From an uncultured Anaerotruncus sp. (GTDB lineage Bacteria > Bacillota_A > Clostridia > Oscillospirales > CAG-272), in NCBI GenBank assembly GCA_958414155.1, contig CATYWI010000001.1:1-17036 (forward strand): DNA of 17,036 nt, read 5' to 3'. Of this stretch, positions 1 to 7,366 are shown piece by piece. Each line of letters begins with the position of its first letter. The first letter of the stretch is position 1. The position numbers and the translations under genes were made by a program. The notes beneath the pieces are model-generated. The model did no database searches and was not told the origin of the DNA. It saw only the letters and a list, made by a program, of their open reading frames with translations.

Positions 1-149
1 CGAACAAAGATGCTCGGAATTTAGTTTAAAGCAGATTATATAGTCAGGTTTCCTCGCTTCGTCAAGTCGCTTCGCGCCTTGACCAAAGTATGTACGAACA
101 AAGATGCTCGGAATTTAGTTTAAAGCAGATTATATAGTCAGGTTTCCTC
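1..149. repeat. Two 55-bp direct repeats, 94-bp period
   Basis: Positions 1-55 and 95-149 are identical 55-base copies. The 39 bases between them contain an inverted repeat: GTCAAG at 61-66 pairs with CTTGAC at 78-83, and the loop holds CGC/GCG. Because the first copy starts at base 1, the array may extend to the left of the window. There are only two copies, they are longer than typical CRISPR repeats, and no cas gene is nearby. The function is unknown. Possibilities are a small intergenic tandem repeat or a duplicated regulatory element. Confidence 0.85.
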
Positions 150-186
150 TACTGCGGTGATATCAGTATATGACCGTATGCTTATG

Positions 187-423
187 TCAGGCGCAGAAGC
201 GCTTGATATCCTCTTCGAATGCCGCGCGCTCCGCTGCGTCTTCGATCTCGGCGGTAAGCTCGATGGGCTTCATAAGATCAAGGCTGAATATTCCCATGAT
301 GGACTTGGCATCCACCACGTATCTGCCCGATTTAAGGTCAATGTCAAAGTCGTACTTTGCCGCAATGTTTACAAAATCACGGATGTCGGATATCGTGTAG
401 AGGCGAATGTTTGCAGTTACCAT
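187..423 (-). CDS. HPr/Crh-like protein lacking the phosphorylatable histidine
   Basis: This 78-residue protein has the size of HPr, the phosphocarrier of the sugar phosphotransferase system. The stretch DAKSIMGIFSLDL (about residues 38-50) matches the HPr segment around regulatory Ser-46, with Ser-41 as the equivalent here. The region where HPr carries catalytic His-15 reads SDIRDF, and the whole protein contains no histidine, so it cannot relay phosphate in the usual way. Bacillus Crh is a known HPr paralogue that lost His-15, kept Ser-46 and serves catabolite repression; a similar role is an inference. An in-frame ATG at 438 is possible, but it overlaps the GAGGAG ribosome site that lies 7-8 bases before the ATG at 423, so 423 was chosen. 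The gene is monocistronic and diverges from the phage cassette. Confidence 0.8.
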   Translation of the reverse strand: MVTANIRLYTISDIRDFVNIAAKYDFDIDLKSGRYVVDAKSIMGIFSLDLMKPIELTAEIEDAAERAAFEEDIKRFCA

Positions 424-459
424 AATTTTACTCCTCATTTCGGATAGTTTACTACAATA

Positions 460-488
460 ATTGTATCACACATTAATCGCGCTGTCAA
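460..488 (-). promoter_or_regulatory. Sigma-A promoter of the HPr-like gene
   Basis: On the minus strand TTGACA (483-488) and TACAAT (460-465) are separated by exactly 17 bases. The -35 is perfect and the -10 is a five-of-six match. Transcription would start near 453 and give a leader of about 30 bases before the ATG at 423. This supports real, strong expression of the small protein. Confidence 0.82.
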
Positions 489-673
489 GTGGTGCAAAAA
501 AATTTTCCCATCGCTTTCGGATACCCGGCGAGACGCGGTGAGACTGATGCGAAAAGCGCCCGAGTTAGAATTATCGTGCGCCGTGAGAGACGCGGCGCGA
601 AGGGGGTGATCCACACGGAATAAACAACAATTCAAAGCCCCGGCGCACTTGCCGCCCGCGACCGGGAAGTCTC

Positions 674-1003
674 GTGCGCGCCGCCGAGGACGGCTCCGCC
701 GTGCGTCTTGCCGCCTCGTACATCGAGGCGAACCGCGGCAAGGATCAGCTGCCCAACATTGCGGGCTTTTGCCGCTCGCTGGGTGTGGGTGTGTGCGAAT
801 TTGAAAGCCTTAAGCGGTCGCATCCCGATATTTACGGCATTCTTTGCGCCACGTTTGAGGATGAGGCACTGAATTCGGGAGTTCCCGCCTCCATACTGAC
901 GCTGTATCTGCGCGGGAGACTCGATTACAGCGAAAAGCGCGACGCGGACAACGCGCCCGTGGCGGTCATGTTCAGTCATGACATACTCGGCGACGGCGAA
1001 TGA
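674..1003 (+). CDS. terS: Phage terminase small subunit-like protein
   Basis: This is the probable DNA-recognition subunit of the packaging motor. From the GTG at 674 it is 109 residues. The segment LPNIAGFCRSLGV (about residues 26-38), followed by a short helical region and ETF/FED-like acidic residues, has the layout of helix-turn-helix small terminases in Firmicutes phages. Its position directly before the large terminase, with a 26-base overlap, is the strongest argument. The start is uncertain. GTG 674 has only a modest GGGA site at 664-667. A near-complete anti-16S match (AAGGGGGTGATC, 600-611) lies upstream, and the frame stays open back to the stop at 584, but the only codon suitably spaced there is ATA at 620. 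The N-terminus may therefore be about 18 residues longer, or the start codon may be altered. Confidence 0.62.
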   Translation: MRAAEDGSAVRLAASYIEANRGKDQLPNIAGFCRSLGVGVCEFESLKRSHPDIYGILCATFEDEALNSGVPASILTLYLRGRLDYSEKRDADNAPVAVMFSHDILGDGE

Positions 1004-2315
1004 CGGCGTTCTGCGCATAGGCGGCGTGCCGAGCGCGCGGCAGGCGGAATTCTTTGCGGCGCGCGGAAAGTTCATCGCCTACGGCGGGGCGCGCGGCGGC
1101 GGCAAATCATGGGCTTTGCGGCGCAAGCTCGCGGCGCTTTGTCTGCGCTATCCCGGAATACGCTGTCTCCTTGTGCGCCGCACGCTCGGCGAGCTGCGCG
1201 CGAACCATCTTGCCCCGATGCTCGCCGAATACGGCAGTCTTATCGCTTACAGCGAAGCCGAACGGCGCATATCATTTCCCGGCGGCTCGGCTGTCTTTCT
1301 CGGCTACTGCGCCACAGACAGGGACGTGCTGCGCTATCAGGGTCAGGAATACGACATCATCGCCATAGACGAGGCAACGCAACTGAGCGAACATCAGTTT
1401 TCTGTCTTTAAGGCCTGTCTGCGCGGGACCGGGGACTTTCCCCGCCGTATTTATCTGACCTGCAACCCCGGAGGGGTCGGGCACGCGTGGGTGAAGCGGC
1501 TGTTTATCGACCGCGACTACCGCGAGGGCGAGTACCCCGGCGATTACGTTTTTATTCCCGCCACCGTTTATGACAACGGTGTGCTCATGCGGTCGGCTCC
1601 CGACTATGTGAAGCAACTTGAGGGGCTGCCGCCGCGCATGCGCGACGCGTGGCTGTTCGGCAGGTGGGATGTGTTTGAGGGGCAGTTCTTTCCCGAATTT
1701 GACCCGGCAAAGCATATCGTGCCGCGCGGGTCGTGCGGTGTTCCCGTGCGGCGGTTCATTGCCTTTGACTACGGCTTTGACATGCTCGCGGCGCTGCTCA
1801 TTGGCGTCGGCGCCGACGGGGCGCTGGTCGTTGAGGATGAGATATGCCGCCCCGGACTGACTCTCTCGGAGGCGGCGCGCTGTGTGTCTGCTCTCGCCGC
1901 GCGTCCGGCGGCCGGTATCGCGGTCGGGTATGCGGTGGCATCGCCGGACCTGTGGAACCGCCGCCAGGACAGCGGCATGAGCGGCTTTGAGATAATGCAG
2001 GCAGTGCCCGGGATGCCGCCCATGCGCGCCGCCGACGACAGGCGCGTTCCCGGGTGGCGCGTGCTGCGCGAGCAGCTTGCGGGCGGGCGGCTTACAATAT
2101 GCGCCGACTGCCGCGAGCTGATACGCTGTCTGCCCGCCCTGCTTTTTGACCGCGACCGTCCGGAGGACGAGCCGCATTCGGTGACTCATGCGCCGGAGGC
2201 ACTGCGCTACGCCGTAATGAGCCGCCAGCCTCCGGCGCCCGCGGAGCGGGAATGGGATTTCCCGAATTTCAGATTCAACAGGCGGCGCGAGAAGGGTCCC
2301 GGAATGTGGGACTGA
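978..2315 (+). CDS. terL: Phage terminase large subunit (ATPase-nuclease)
   Basis: This 445-residue protein is the packaging motor ATPase and headful or site-specific nuclease of a tailed phage. The Walker A motif is GGARGGGKS (residues 36-44), Walker B is IIAIDE (127-132), and the coupling motif TCNPGG sits at about 161-166. The C-terminal nuclease fold starts at IAFDYGF (Asp-264), with a second acidic patch VVEDEI at about 284-289. The C-terminal HAPEALRYAV matches the usual end of the nuclease domain. Length is normal for the family and the frame is intact, so the motor may be functional. The ATG at 978 overlaps the small-terminase gene by 26 bases and has a weak ribosome site, so translational coupling is likely. 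The ORFs read in other frames here are shadows of this gene. Confidence 0.93.
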   Translation: MTYSATANDGVLRIGGVPSARQAEFFAARGKFIAYGGARGGGKSWALRRKLAALCLRYPGIRCLLVRRTLGELRANHLAPMLAEYGSLIAYSEAERRISFPGGSAVFLGYCATDRDVLRYQGQEYDIIAIDEATQLSEHQFSVFKACLRGTGDFPRRIYLTCNPGGVGHAWVKRLFIDRDYREGEYPGDYVFIPATVYDNGVLMRSAPDYVKQLEGLPPRMRDAWLFGRWDVFEGQFFPEFDPAKHIVPRGSCGVPVRRFIAFDYGFDMLAALLIGVGADGALVVEDEICRPGLTLSEAARCVSALAARPAAGIAVGYAVASPDLWNRRQDSGMSGFEIMQAVPGMPPMRAADDRRVPGWRVLREQLAGGRLTICADCRELIRCLPALLFDRDRPEDEPHSVTHAPEALRYAVMSRQPPAPAEREWDFPNFRFNRRREKGPGMWD

Positions 2316-2337
2316 TAATTATAAGGAAGGTCAGGAT

Positions 2338-4062
2338 ATGAAAAAATGCGATAATTCATCACGCGCCGTTATCGCCGAGCGGTGTGACAAGGGCTTTGCG
2401 CCCGCAAATGACGGAAATTTTATCCTCGAAAATATGCGCATTCTGCCGGACGGCTCGGCTGTCGTGCGCGACGGCTTTGCGTACAAATGCGATCTGCCTG
2501 CGGTCCCGCGCGCAGTGCTTGAGGGTGCGGGAGACACACGCGGAAAGCTGTATGTGCTTGCCGCGGATGCGCTTTATCTTGTCGATCCGGATGCGGGAAG
2601 CACCGAAAAGCTCGCCGACTCCGTAGCATCTGCCGGCAAGGCGGCGATATTCCGTCTCGGCGGAAAAATATATGTGCTCGACGGCGGCGAGCTGCTGCGG
2701 CTCGGGGACGGGAGTCTGACGGCGGAGGCGGGGTATATTCCGCTTTACGGCAGGAACTGGGACCCGCTCAGCCGCGGCGCGATAAACGAGCCGATGAACC
2801 TGCTTTCGCGGAAAATACGCATTCACTACCGCGTGAACGAGCAGGGTTTTCGCCTGCTTTCGGGTATAAAGCTTGCGTCGGTAGAGCGCTTTGAGCTGAA
2901 CGGCAAGGTGATACCCGCCGACGACACCACGAACCGCTGGCTGCTTGACGGCACGGGGATGTTTATTACGACAAACGCCCTCTCGGCGGACGACTCGGTG
3001 CTTATATGCGCCACTGTTGCCGCCGATGCGTTCGACCGCACCGTGCTGACCTCCTGCACCGGTGCGGTCACGGCGGGCGGCGGGGCCGCAGCCCGCGTAT
3101 GCTGCTTTGACGGGACCGACCCGGCAGAGATATTCACCTCGGCGCCGCTCGATGCCGTCGACATTGCGGAAGCGCGGCGCGTCTCCGCCTCCTCCGGGGA
3201 CCTTTACTTCCCCGAGGACGGCAGGACCCAGGTAGGCGACGGCGGGGAGGCTGTGAACGACATCCTTCCCTGCGGCGGCGATGCCCTGCTCTTCACCTCG
3301 CGTGCGGCGATGCGTATGACATTCAGTAAAAGCCGCACGCCGGCGCTGTCTCCCGCCGCAGACGGTGTTGGGATCGCTTTGCGCGGCGCGGCTGCGGGAT
3401 ACCCCGGCGGAGCCGTCGGTGCATGCGACGGCGGGATATTCGTGTTCAACGGCGCCGGAGCCGCGGAGCGGGTGCCCGACCGTGCGGCGAGAGACTATGC
3501 GGTCGGGGTCACATCGGCTGCGTACTGCCGCGGAGCGGACGAGGTATGGCTGTGCGCTCCGGACGACAGCCGCGGGCGGCTGCTCGTCTTCAACACTGCC
3601 TCGCGGAGCATATCGTTTTTTACCGATATATTTGCCGACCGCATTCTGAGCGCCAACGGACGTATGTGCTTCACGCGCGGGTGCAGTCTGTACACATTCG
3701 ACACGGCGCTCATTTACGACACCGAACCGGACGGGACCGGCACGCGGCGAACGCTCGTGACAGGCAGCATCGATTCTCCGTTTTTTGATTTCGACTATCC
3801 CGCAAAGCGCAAGCGCCTGCACTCCGCGCGCCCCGACATACGCGGCGGGAATGCAGTCATATCCGCCGTAGCTGACACCGGCAGAGTTGCATCGGCGTTT
3901 TTTGACGGGGCATCCTGCACCTCCGGAATACACCGCGGCGCGCCAGGCATTGCGACGGTAAAACTGAATATCGGCGCTTTTCACATCATGCGCTACCGCA
4001 TCGGAGTGACCGACGCATCGCGTCCGCGCATAGTCGGGATCACACTTGCAGCGCGCCGCTGA
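2338..4062 (+). CDS. Tail-nozzle/DNA-stabilisation-like beta-propeller protein (putative)
   Basis: This 574-residue protein is rich in Gly, Ala and short beta strands, with no signal peptide or membrane segment. The N-terminus (about residues 20-45) has an asparagine-rich 'GNFILENMRI' stretch followed by 'SAVVRDGF'. That resembles the opening of P22 gp10-type and podoviral nozzle proteins, which form a beta-propeller ring closing the DNA exit channel. Recurrent phrases such as GKLYVLAADALYLVD, GGKIYVLDGGELL and GGIFVFNGAG are propeller-blade-like. The call rests on this pattern and on the position between terminase and portal, not on a catalytic motif. An unrelated structural or adhesin protein remains possible. 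The AAGGAAGG-type site before ATG 2338 is good. The gap to the terminase is 22 bases and to the portal 38 bases, so it belongs to the same operon. Confidence 0.5.
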   Translation: MKKCDNSSRAVIAERCDKGFAPANDGNFILENMRILPDGSAVVRDGFAYKCDLPAVPRAVLEGAGDTRGKLYVLAADALYLVDPDAGSTEKLADSVASAGKAAIFRLGGKIYVLDGGELLRLGDGSLTAEAGYIPLYGRNWDPLSRGAINEPMNLLSRKIRIHYRVNEQGFRLLSGIKLASVERFELNGKVIPADDTTNRWLLDGTGMFITTNALSADDSVLICATVAADAFDRTVLTSCTGAVTAGGGAAARVCCFDGTDPAEIFTSAPLDAVDIAEARRVSASSGDLYFPEDGRTQVGDGGEAVNDILPCGGDALLFTSRAAMRMTFSKSRTPALSPAADGVGIALRGAAAGYPGGAVGACDGGIFVFNGAGAAERVPDRAARDYAVGVTSAAYCRGADEVWLCAPDDSRGRLLVFNTASRSISFFTDIFADRILSANGRMCFTRGCSLYTFDTALIYDTEPDGTGTRRTLVTGSIDSPFFDFDYPAKRKRLHSARPDIRGGNAVISAVADTGRVASAFFDGASCTSGIHRGAPGIATVKLNIGAFHIMRYRIGVTDASRPRIVGITLAARR

Positions 4063-4100
4063 CCGTCTTTATTTCAGTCTATGAAAGGAAAAGAAAGAAA

Positions 4101-5627
4101 ATGAAAACATTCGAGGAAACCGCGGCGTGGCAGCAGTACGAGGCGGGCAGAAGCTACAAGCGCCGTATAGGTCTTTATGAAACAGTGCGCACCAACGAAC
4201 GCTTTTACCGCGGTATACAATGGCAGGGGACGGAAAGCTCCGAACTGCCGCACCCGGTGTTCAACATTGTACGGCGTATAGCCGATTACCTTATATGCAA
4301 CGTTGCCTCAGACGATCTGCGTGTGACCTACACCGACGAAAACCTGCCATACATATCGGATAAAAGGACGGCGGAGCTTATCTCCGTCGGTGTGGATGCG
4401 TTCAACCGCAGCACTGCATACCGGTGGCAGCGCGAGCATATCGGCACGCTGATATACCGTCTGATCTCGGATGCGGCAATATCCGGCGACGGAGTGCTGT
4501 ATTCATGGTGGGATCCCGGCGCCGATGACGGACGCGGTGGCATTGCCACCGACACGGTGAGCAACACGAACATTTTTGTATCCGACGTGAACCGCAGTGA
4601 CATACAGAGCCAGGAATACATCATACTCTCCGGCCGTGCAACGGTGCGTTCACTGCGCGCCGAGGCACGCCTGGCGGGAGTCGGCGAGCGTGACATAGCC
4701 CGTATCCAGCCGGACGACTGCCGCGATGCCGGTGCGGAGCTTGAGGGCAGCGGTGACGAAAAGACGACGTACATAATAAAATTCCACCGCGAAAACGGGC
4801 GGGTGGTGTTTGAAAAATCAACGCGCGGTTGCATGATACGACGCGCCGACACCGGATGCAGGCTTTACCCCATATCGTATTTCAGCTGGTATCCGGCACG
4901 CGACAGTTTTCACGGGACATCCCCGGTCAGCGCCATGATACCCAATCAGAAATATATCAACCGCGCCTATGCGATGGTAATGAAGCACATGACGGACACG
5001 GCGTTCTCAAAGGTCATTTACGACCGCACGAGAATACCGGAATGGACAAATGAGGTGGGCGAGGCGATAGGCGCCGCAGGCGGCGGAAATATTGCCGATG
5101 CCGTGGCGGTAGTAGGCACGGGAAAGTTGGAGGACGGCTTTCTTGAGCTTATAAACAATGCCGTATCCACCACAAAAGAGCTGGCGGGCGCGACCGAGAC
5201 CGCGCTCGGCAACATAGCGCCGAACAACGCAAGCGCCATACTTGCGCTGCGCGAAGGCTCGACCGTTGCTCTTGAACAGGTACGCGGCTCGCTTTACCGC
5301 TGCCTTGAGGAGATGGCGGACATTTGGGCGGACATGAGCTGTGCGTATTTCCCGGACAGGCATATCATGCAAACCGGGGACGGCATGTCCGAGATAGACT
5401 TCAAACTCCTGCGCGGCGCTCTGCTTCGCGCACATGTGGAGATATCCGAATCTGCCCGCTACTCGCTTTCGGCAACGCAGTCGGTGCTTGACCGCCTGCT
5501 TGACGCCGGTCATATAACCTTCCGCGAATATCTTGAACGACTGCCCGACGGGATACTTCCCGGCAAGGCAAAGCTGATCGCGGCACGCACCGCAAAAACG
5601 AAAGGAACAGACGAAAATGACAGATAA
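4101..5627 (+). CDS. Phage portal protein (P22-like)
   Basis: The portal is a dodecameric ring at the capsid vertex through which the terminase pumps DNA. This 508-residue protein has features of podoviral/P22-type portals. An N-terminal NERFYRGIQW block (about 32-41) is followed by the HPVFNIVRRIADYLI helix, a central AISGDGVLYSWWDP segment (about 130-143), and a C-terminal region beginning near AGATETALGNIAPNNASAIL that leads into long helices. The frame is intact and the length is usual for the family. A purine-rich AAAGGAAAAGAAAG site precedes the ATG. The stop overlaps the next gene by 11 bases, which suggests coupled synthesis of portal and scaffold, as expected when the two nucleate procapsid assembly together. 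Confidence 0.85.
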   Translation: MKTFEETAAWQQYEAGRSYKRRIGLYETVRTNERFYRGIQWQGTESSELPHPVFNIVRRIADYLICNVASDDLRVTYTDENLPYISDKRTAELISVGVDAFNRSTAYRWQREHIGTLIYRLISDAAISGDGVLYSWWDPGADDGRGGIATDTVSNTNIFVSDVNRSDIQSQEYIILSGRATVRSLRAEARLAGVGERDIARIQPDDCRDAGAELEGSGDEKTTYIIKFHRENGRVVFEKSTRGCMIRRADTGCRLYPISYFSWYPARDSFHGTSPVSAMIPNQKYINRAYAMVMKHMTDTAFSKVIYDRTRIPEWTNEVGEAIGAAGGGNIADAVAVVGTGKLEDGFLELINNAVSTTKELAGATETALGNIAPNNASAILALREGSTVALEQVRGSLYRCLEEMADIWADMSCAYFPDRHIMQTGDGMSEIDFKLLRGALLRAHVEISESARYSLSATQSVLDRLLDAGHITFREYLERLPDGILPGKAKLIAARTAKTKGTDENDR

Positions 5628-5961
5628 GATCACACATCCGACTGATGCCGACGACGGCAAAGCCGAAAAGAACTCAACGACCTCTGCCGACGGCACGCGC
5701 GACGACGGCGGCGAGCTTTTGCGTCAGCTCGGGGAGCTGCGCCGAGAGCTTGAATGCATGCGCGGCGAGCTTGACGCGGCGCGCGCCGAGGGGCACGGCA
5801 AGGCAAGCCAGGATGCCTACGCTATCGCCGGACGCTCTGCGGGGAGTCTTAGCGGAGCCGCGGATTCGCTTTTCTCCCCTGCCGAGGTGCGCGCCATGAG
5901 CCGCGCGGAGGTCAGGGCAAATCTTGACCGCATACGCGAGTCGATGCGCCACTGGAGCTGA
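5617..5961 (+). CDS. Short scaffold-like phage protein
   Basis: This 114-residue, highly charged protein lies between portal and coat genes, the usual place of the scaffolding protein that templates procapsid assembly. Residues about 34-60 form a predicted coiled coil (LLRQLGELRRELECMRGELDAARAEG, heptad leucines). The C-terminus, SPAEVRAMSRAEVRANLDRI then ESMRHW, is a helical, basic tail of the kind that contacts coat protein. It is much shorter than P22 scaffold (about 300 residues), and no maturation protease is fused or adjacent. A good AAAGGAA site precedes ATG 5617, and the first 11 bases overlap the portal gene. The scaffold role is inferred from position, charge and coiled coil. A generic pre-coat conserved protein is the alternative. 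Confidence 0.6.
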   Translation: MTDKITHPTDADDGKAEKNSTTSADGTRDDGGELLRQLGELRRELECMRGELDAARAEGHGKASQDAYAIAGRSAGSLSGAADSLFSPAEVRAMSRAEVRANLDRIRESMRHWS

Positions 5962-6041
5962 CGCGCAGCATCCCGCGCACGGCGTGCGGCTATCACACAA
6001 GCAAATTATTTTATTATTATAAAAACGAAAGGAACTTAAAA

Positions 6042-6884
6042 ATGGCAATTTCCAATTTCATCTCTACCGTATGGAGCGAAAGTCTCCTCTCCGCACTTGA
6101 CGGCAAATACATAGGCGTTGCAAACTGCAACCGCGAATTTGAGGGTGACATCAAAAACCGCGGCGACCGGGTAAAGATCTGCGGCGTAGGCCCCGTGACC
6201 GTCTTCAACTACACCAAAAACACCGACTTTTCCTCCGGAGCCGAGGCGCTCTCCGACTCCGAAAAGACGCTCGTCATCGATCAGGCAAAGGCATTCAACT
6301 TCCAGATAGACGACATCGACCGCGCGCAGTCCTCTCCCCGCCTTATGAACGAGGCTATGCGTACCGCCGCTGCCGCCCTTGCCGCCGCAGCGGACAAGCA
6401 TGTGTATTCCCTCTTCTCCGATGCCGGAGCTACCGTAAAAAATTCCGCCGCCACCTCCGCAAATATCCTCGACACGCTGATCGAAGCGCGCACAAAACTG
6501 CTTGAGAAGAATGTCACCGACCCCGGCGACATTGTGATAGAGGTCTCCCCTGCCGTTGCGTCCCTTATTTTCAAAGGCAAGCTCGCCTACGTCGGCGACG
6601 AGATCCTTGAGAGCGGCTGTATCGGCAACGTTGCGGGCTGTCGTGTTTATGTTTCAAACAATATAGCCACAGCTATCGATTCCACCGACAAAAAGAGTTA
6701 CAACAAGTGCATCGCGCGCTCACGCCGCGCCATCGCCTTTGCCGAGCAGCTCAGCGAGGTCGATGCATACCGTCCCGAAAAGCGCTTTGCGGACGCTGTG
6801 AAGGGACTGCATCTTTACGGTGCAAAGGTGGTATATCCGAATGAGATGGTACTGCTTGACATAAGCGTTTCCGCCGGAGCGTGA
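6042..6884 (+). CDS. Phage major capsid (coat) protein, P22-like
   Basis: This 280-residue protein is the main structural shell subunit, probably with the HK97 fold as in P22 coat protein. The N-terminus (ISNFISTVWSESLLSALD, then GDRVKICGVGPVTVFNY) and the acidic QIDDIDRAQS segment (about 84-93) are typical of P22-type coat proteins in Firmicutes. The C-terminal half, with DIVIEVSPAVASLI and the AFAEQLSEVDAYRPEKRFADAVKGLHLYGAKV block, fits the A-domain and P-domain arrangement. A strong GAAAGGAAC site precedes the ATG, after an 80-base AT-rich gap that is the largest within the cassette. A separate strong initiation site is expected for the most abundant virion protein. The frame is intact, and the last bases overlap the next gene. 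Confidence 0.85.
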   Translation: MAISNFISTVWSESLLSALDGKYIGVANCNREFEGDIKNRGDRVKICGVGPVTVFNYTKNTDFSSGAEALSDSEKTLVIDQAKAFNFQIDDIDRAQSSPRLMNEAMRTAAAALAAAADKHVYSLFSDAGATVKNSAATSANILDTLIEARTKLLEKNVTDPGDIVIEVSPAVASLIFKGKLAYVGDEILESGCIGNVAGCRVYVSNNIATAIDSTDKKSYNKCIARSRRAIAFAEQLSEVDAYRPEKRFADAVKGLHLYGAKVVYPNEMVLLDISVSAGA

Positions 6885-7294
6885 CAGCCGTGACATGCCG
6901 TAAGATCATTACCTGCGCACGCAAGCTGCTGCGCGAGCCTGACGGCTCACCCTGCGCGGCAAGCGTGAACGCCCCCGACGAGATCGACGAGCGCGCCCGG
7001 TATATTCTTGCCGCCGCAGTATCGGAAATGGAATCGACCGACGATGAATACCGCCGTTCGCACGGGCTTGCGCCGCGCCCTCCCGTAAACGACATAATGC
7101 TTGAAGCGGACGATGATTTTCCCCTCTCGGCGCGGTTTGCGCATCCCGCCGCGTATTATCTTGCCGCAATGCTTGCGGCGGATGAGAACCCGGAGCTGTC
7201 GGACGTGCTTTTCGACCGTTTTTCGGACGCCATGGCGACGATACGCTCCTCGCTCATGTCGATAAAAGGCTCGACCGTGAACGTTTATCCGTAA
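6881..7294 (+). CDS. Head-completion/connector-like phage protein
   Basis: This 137-residue protein lies directly after the coat gene, the place of the tail-accessory or head-tail connector (P22 gp4-like) gene. The sequence is mostly helical and acidic, and the C-terminus DRFSDAMATIRSSLMSIKGSTVNVYP resembles small connector proteins. The assignment is positional. The GTG at 6881 overlaps the coat stop codon (GTGA), which would couple the two genes. A second GTG at 6890 has better spacing to the GGAG at 6876-6879. This is the last gene of the cassette: 6 bases later a strong hairpin begins, and beyond that the genes run in the opposite direction. Confidence 0.6.
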   Translation: MTAVTCRKIITCARKLLREPDGSPCAASVNAPDEIDERARYILAAAVSEMESTDDEYRRSHGLAPRPPVNDIMLEADDDFPLSARFAHPAAYYLAAMLAADENPELSDVLFDRFSDAMATIRSSLMSIKGSTVNVYP

Positions 7295-7300
7295 AAGGAA

Positions 7301-7336
7301 CCTCCCACCCACTGCCGCATGGCAGTGGGTGGGAGG
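7301..7336. terminator. Bidirectional hairpin between converging operons
   Basis: A perfect 16-base-pair stem (7301-7316 with 7321-7336) encloses a GCAT tetraloop. It lies between the end of the phage cassette (stop at 7294) and the end of the sugar operon (stop at 7367 on the other strand). On the plus strand it is followed by a weakly T-rich ATTTATATTT. On the minus strand it is followed by TTCCTTTT. It can terminate transcripts from both sides. Confidence 0.8.
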
Positions 7337-7366
7337 ATTTATATTTCAATATACGTTTATTGTTTA

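Noticed and set aside
1..149. Possible CRISPR array
   Set aside because: There are only two copies, the 55-base unit is too long for usual repeats, the single spacer is hairpin-forming, and no cas gene is present.
157..447. 96-codon plus-strand ORF opposite the HPr-like gene
   Set aside because: It has no ribosome site and no homology-like motifs. The minus reading has the SIMG block, a Shine-Dalgarno and a promoter.
435..635. 66-codon minus-strand ORF
   Set aside because: It covers the HPr-like gene's promoter and the region before the small terminase, and has no ribosome site or recognisable content.
2359..3984. 541-codon minus-strand ORF
   Set aside because: It is a shadow of the plus-strand nozzle-like gene, Arg/Ala/Gly-rich, with no ribosome site or context.
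430..7366. Attachment-site repeats flanking the phage cassette
   Set aside because: By eye I found no matching direct repeat on both sides and no tRNA or integrase, so no att site is claimed.
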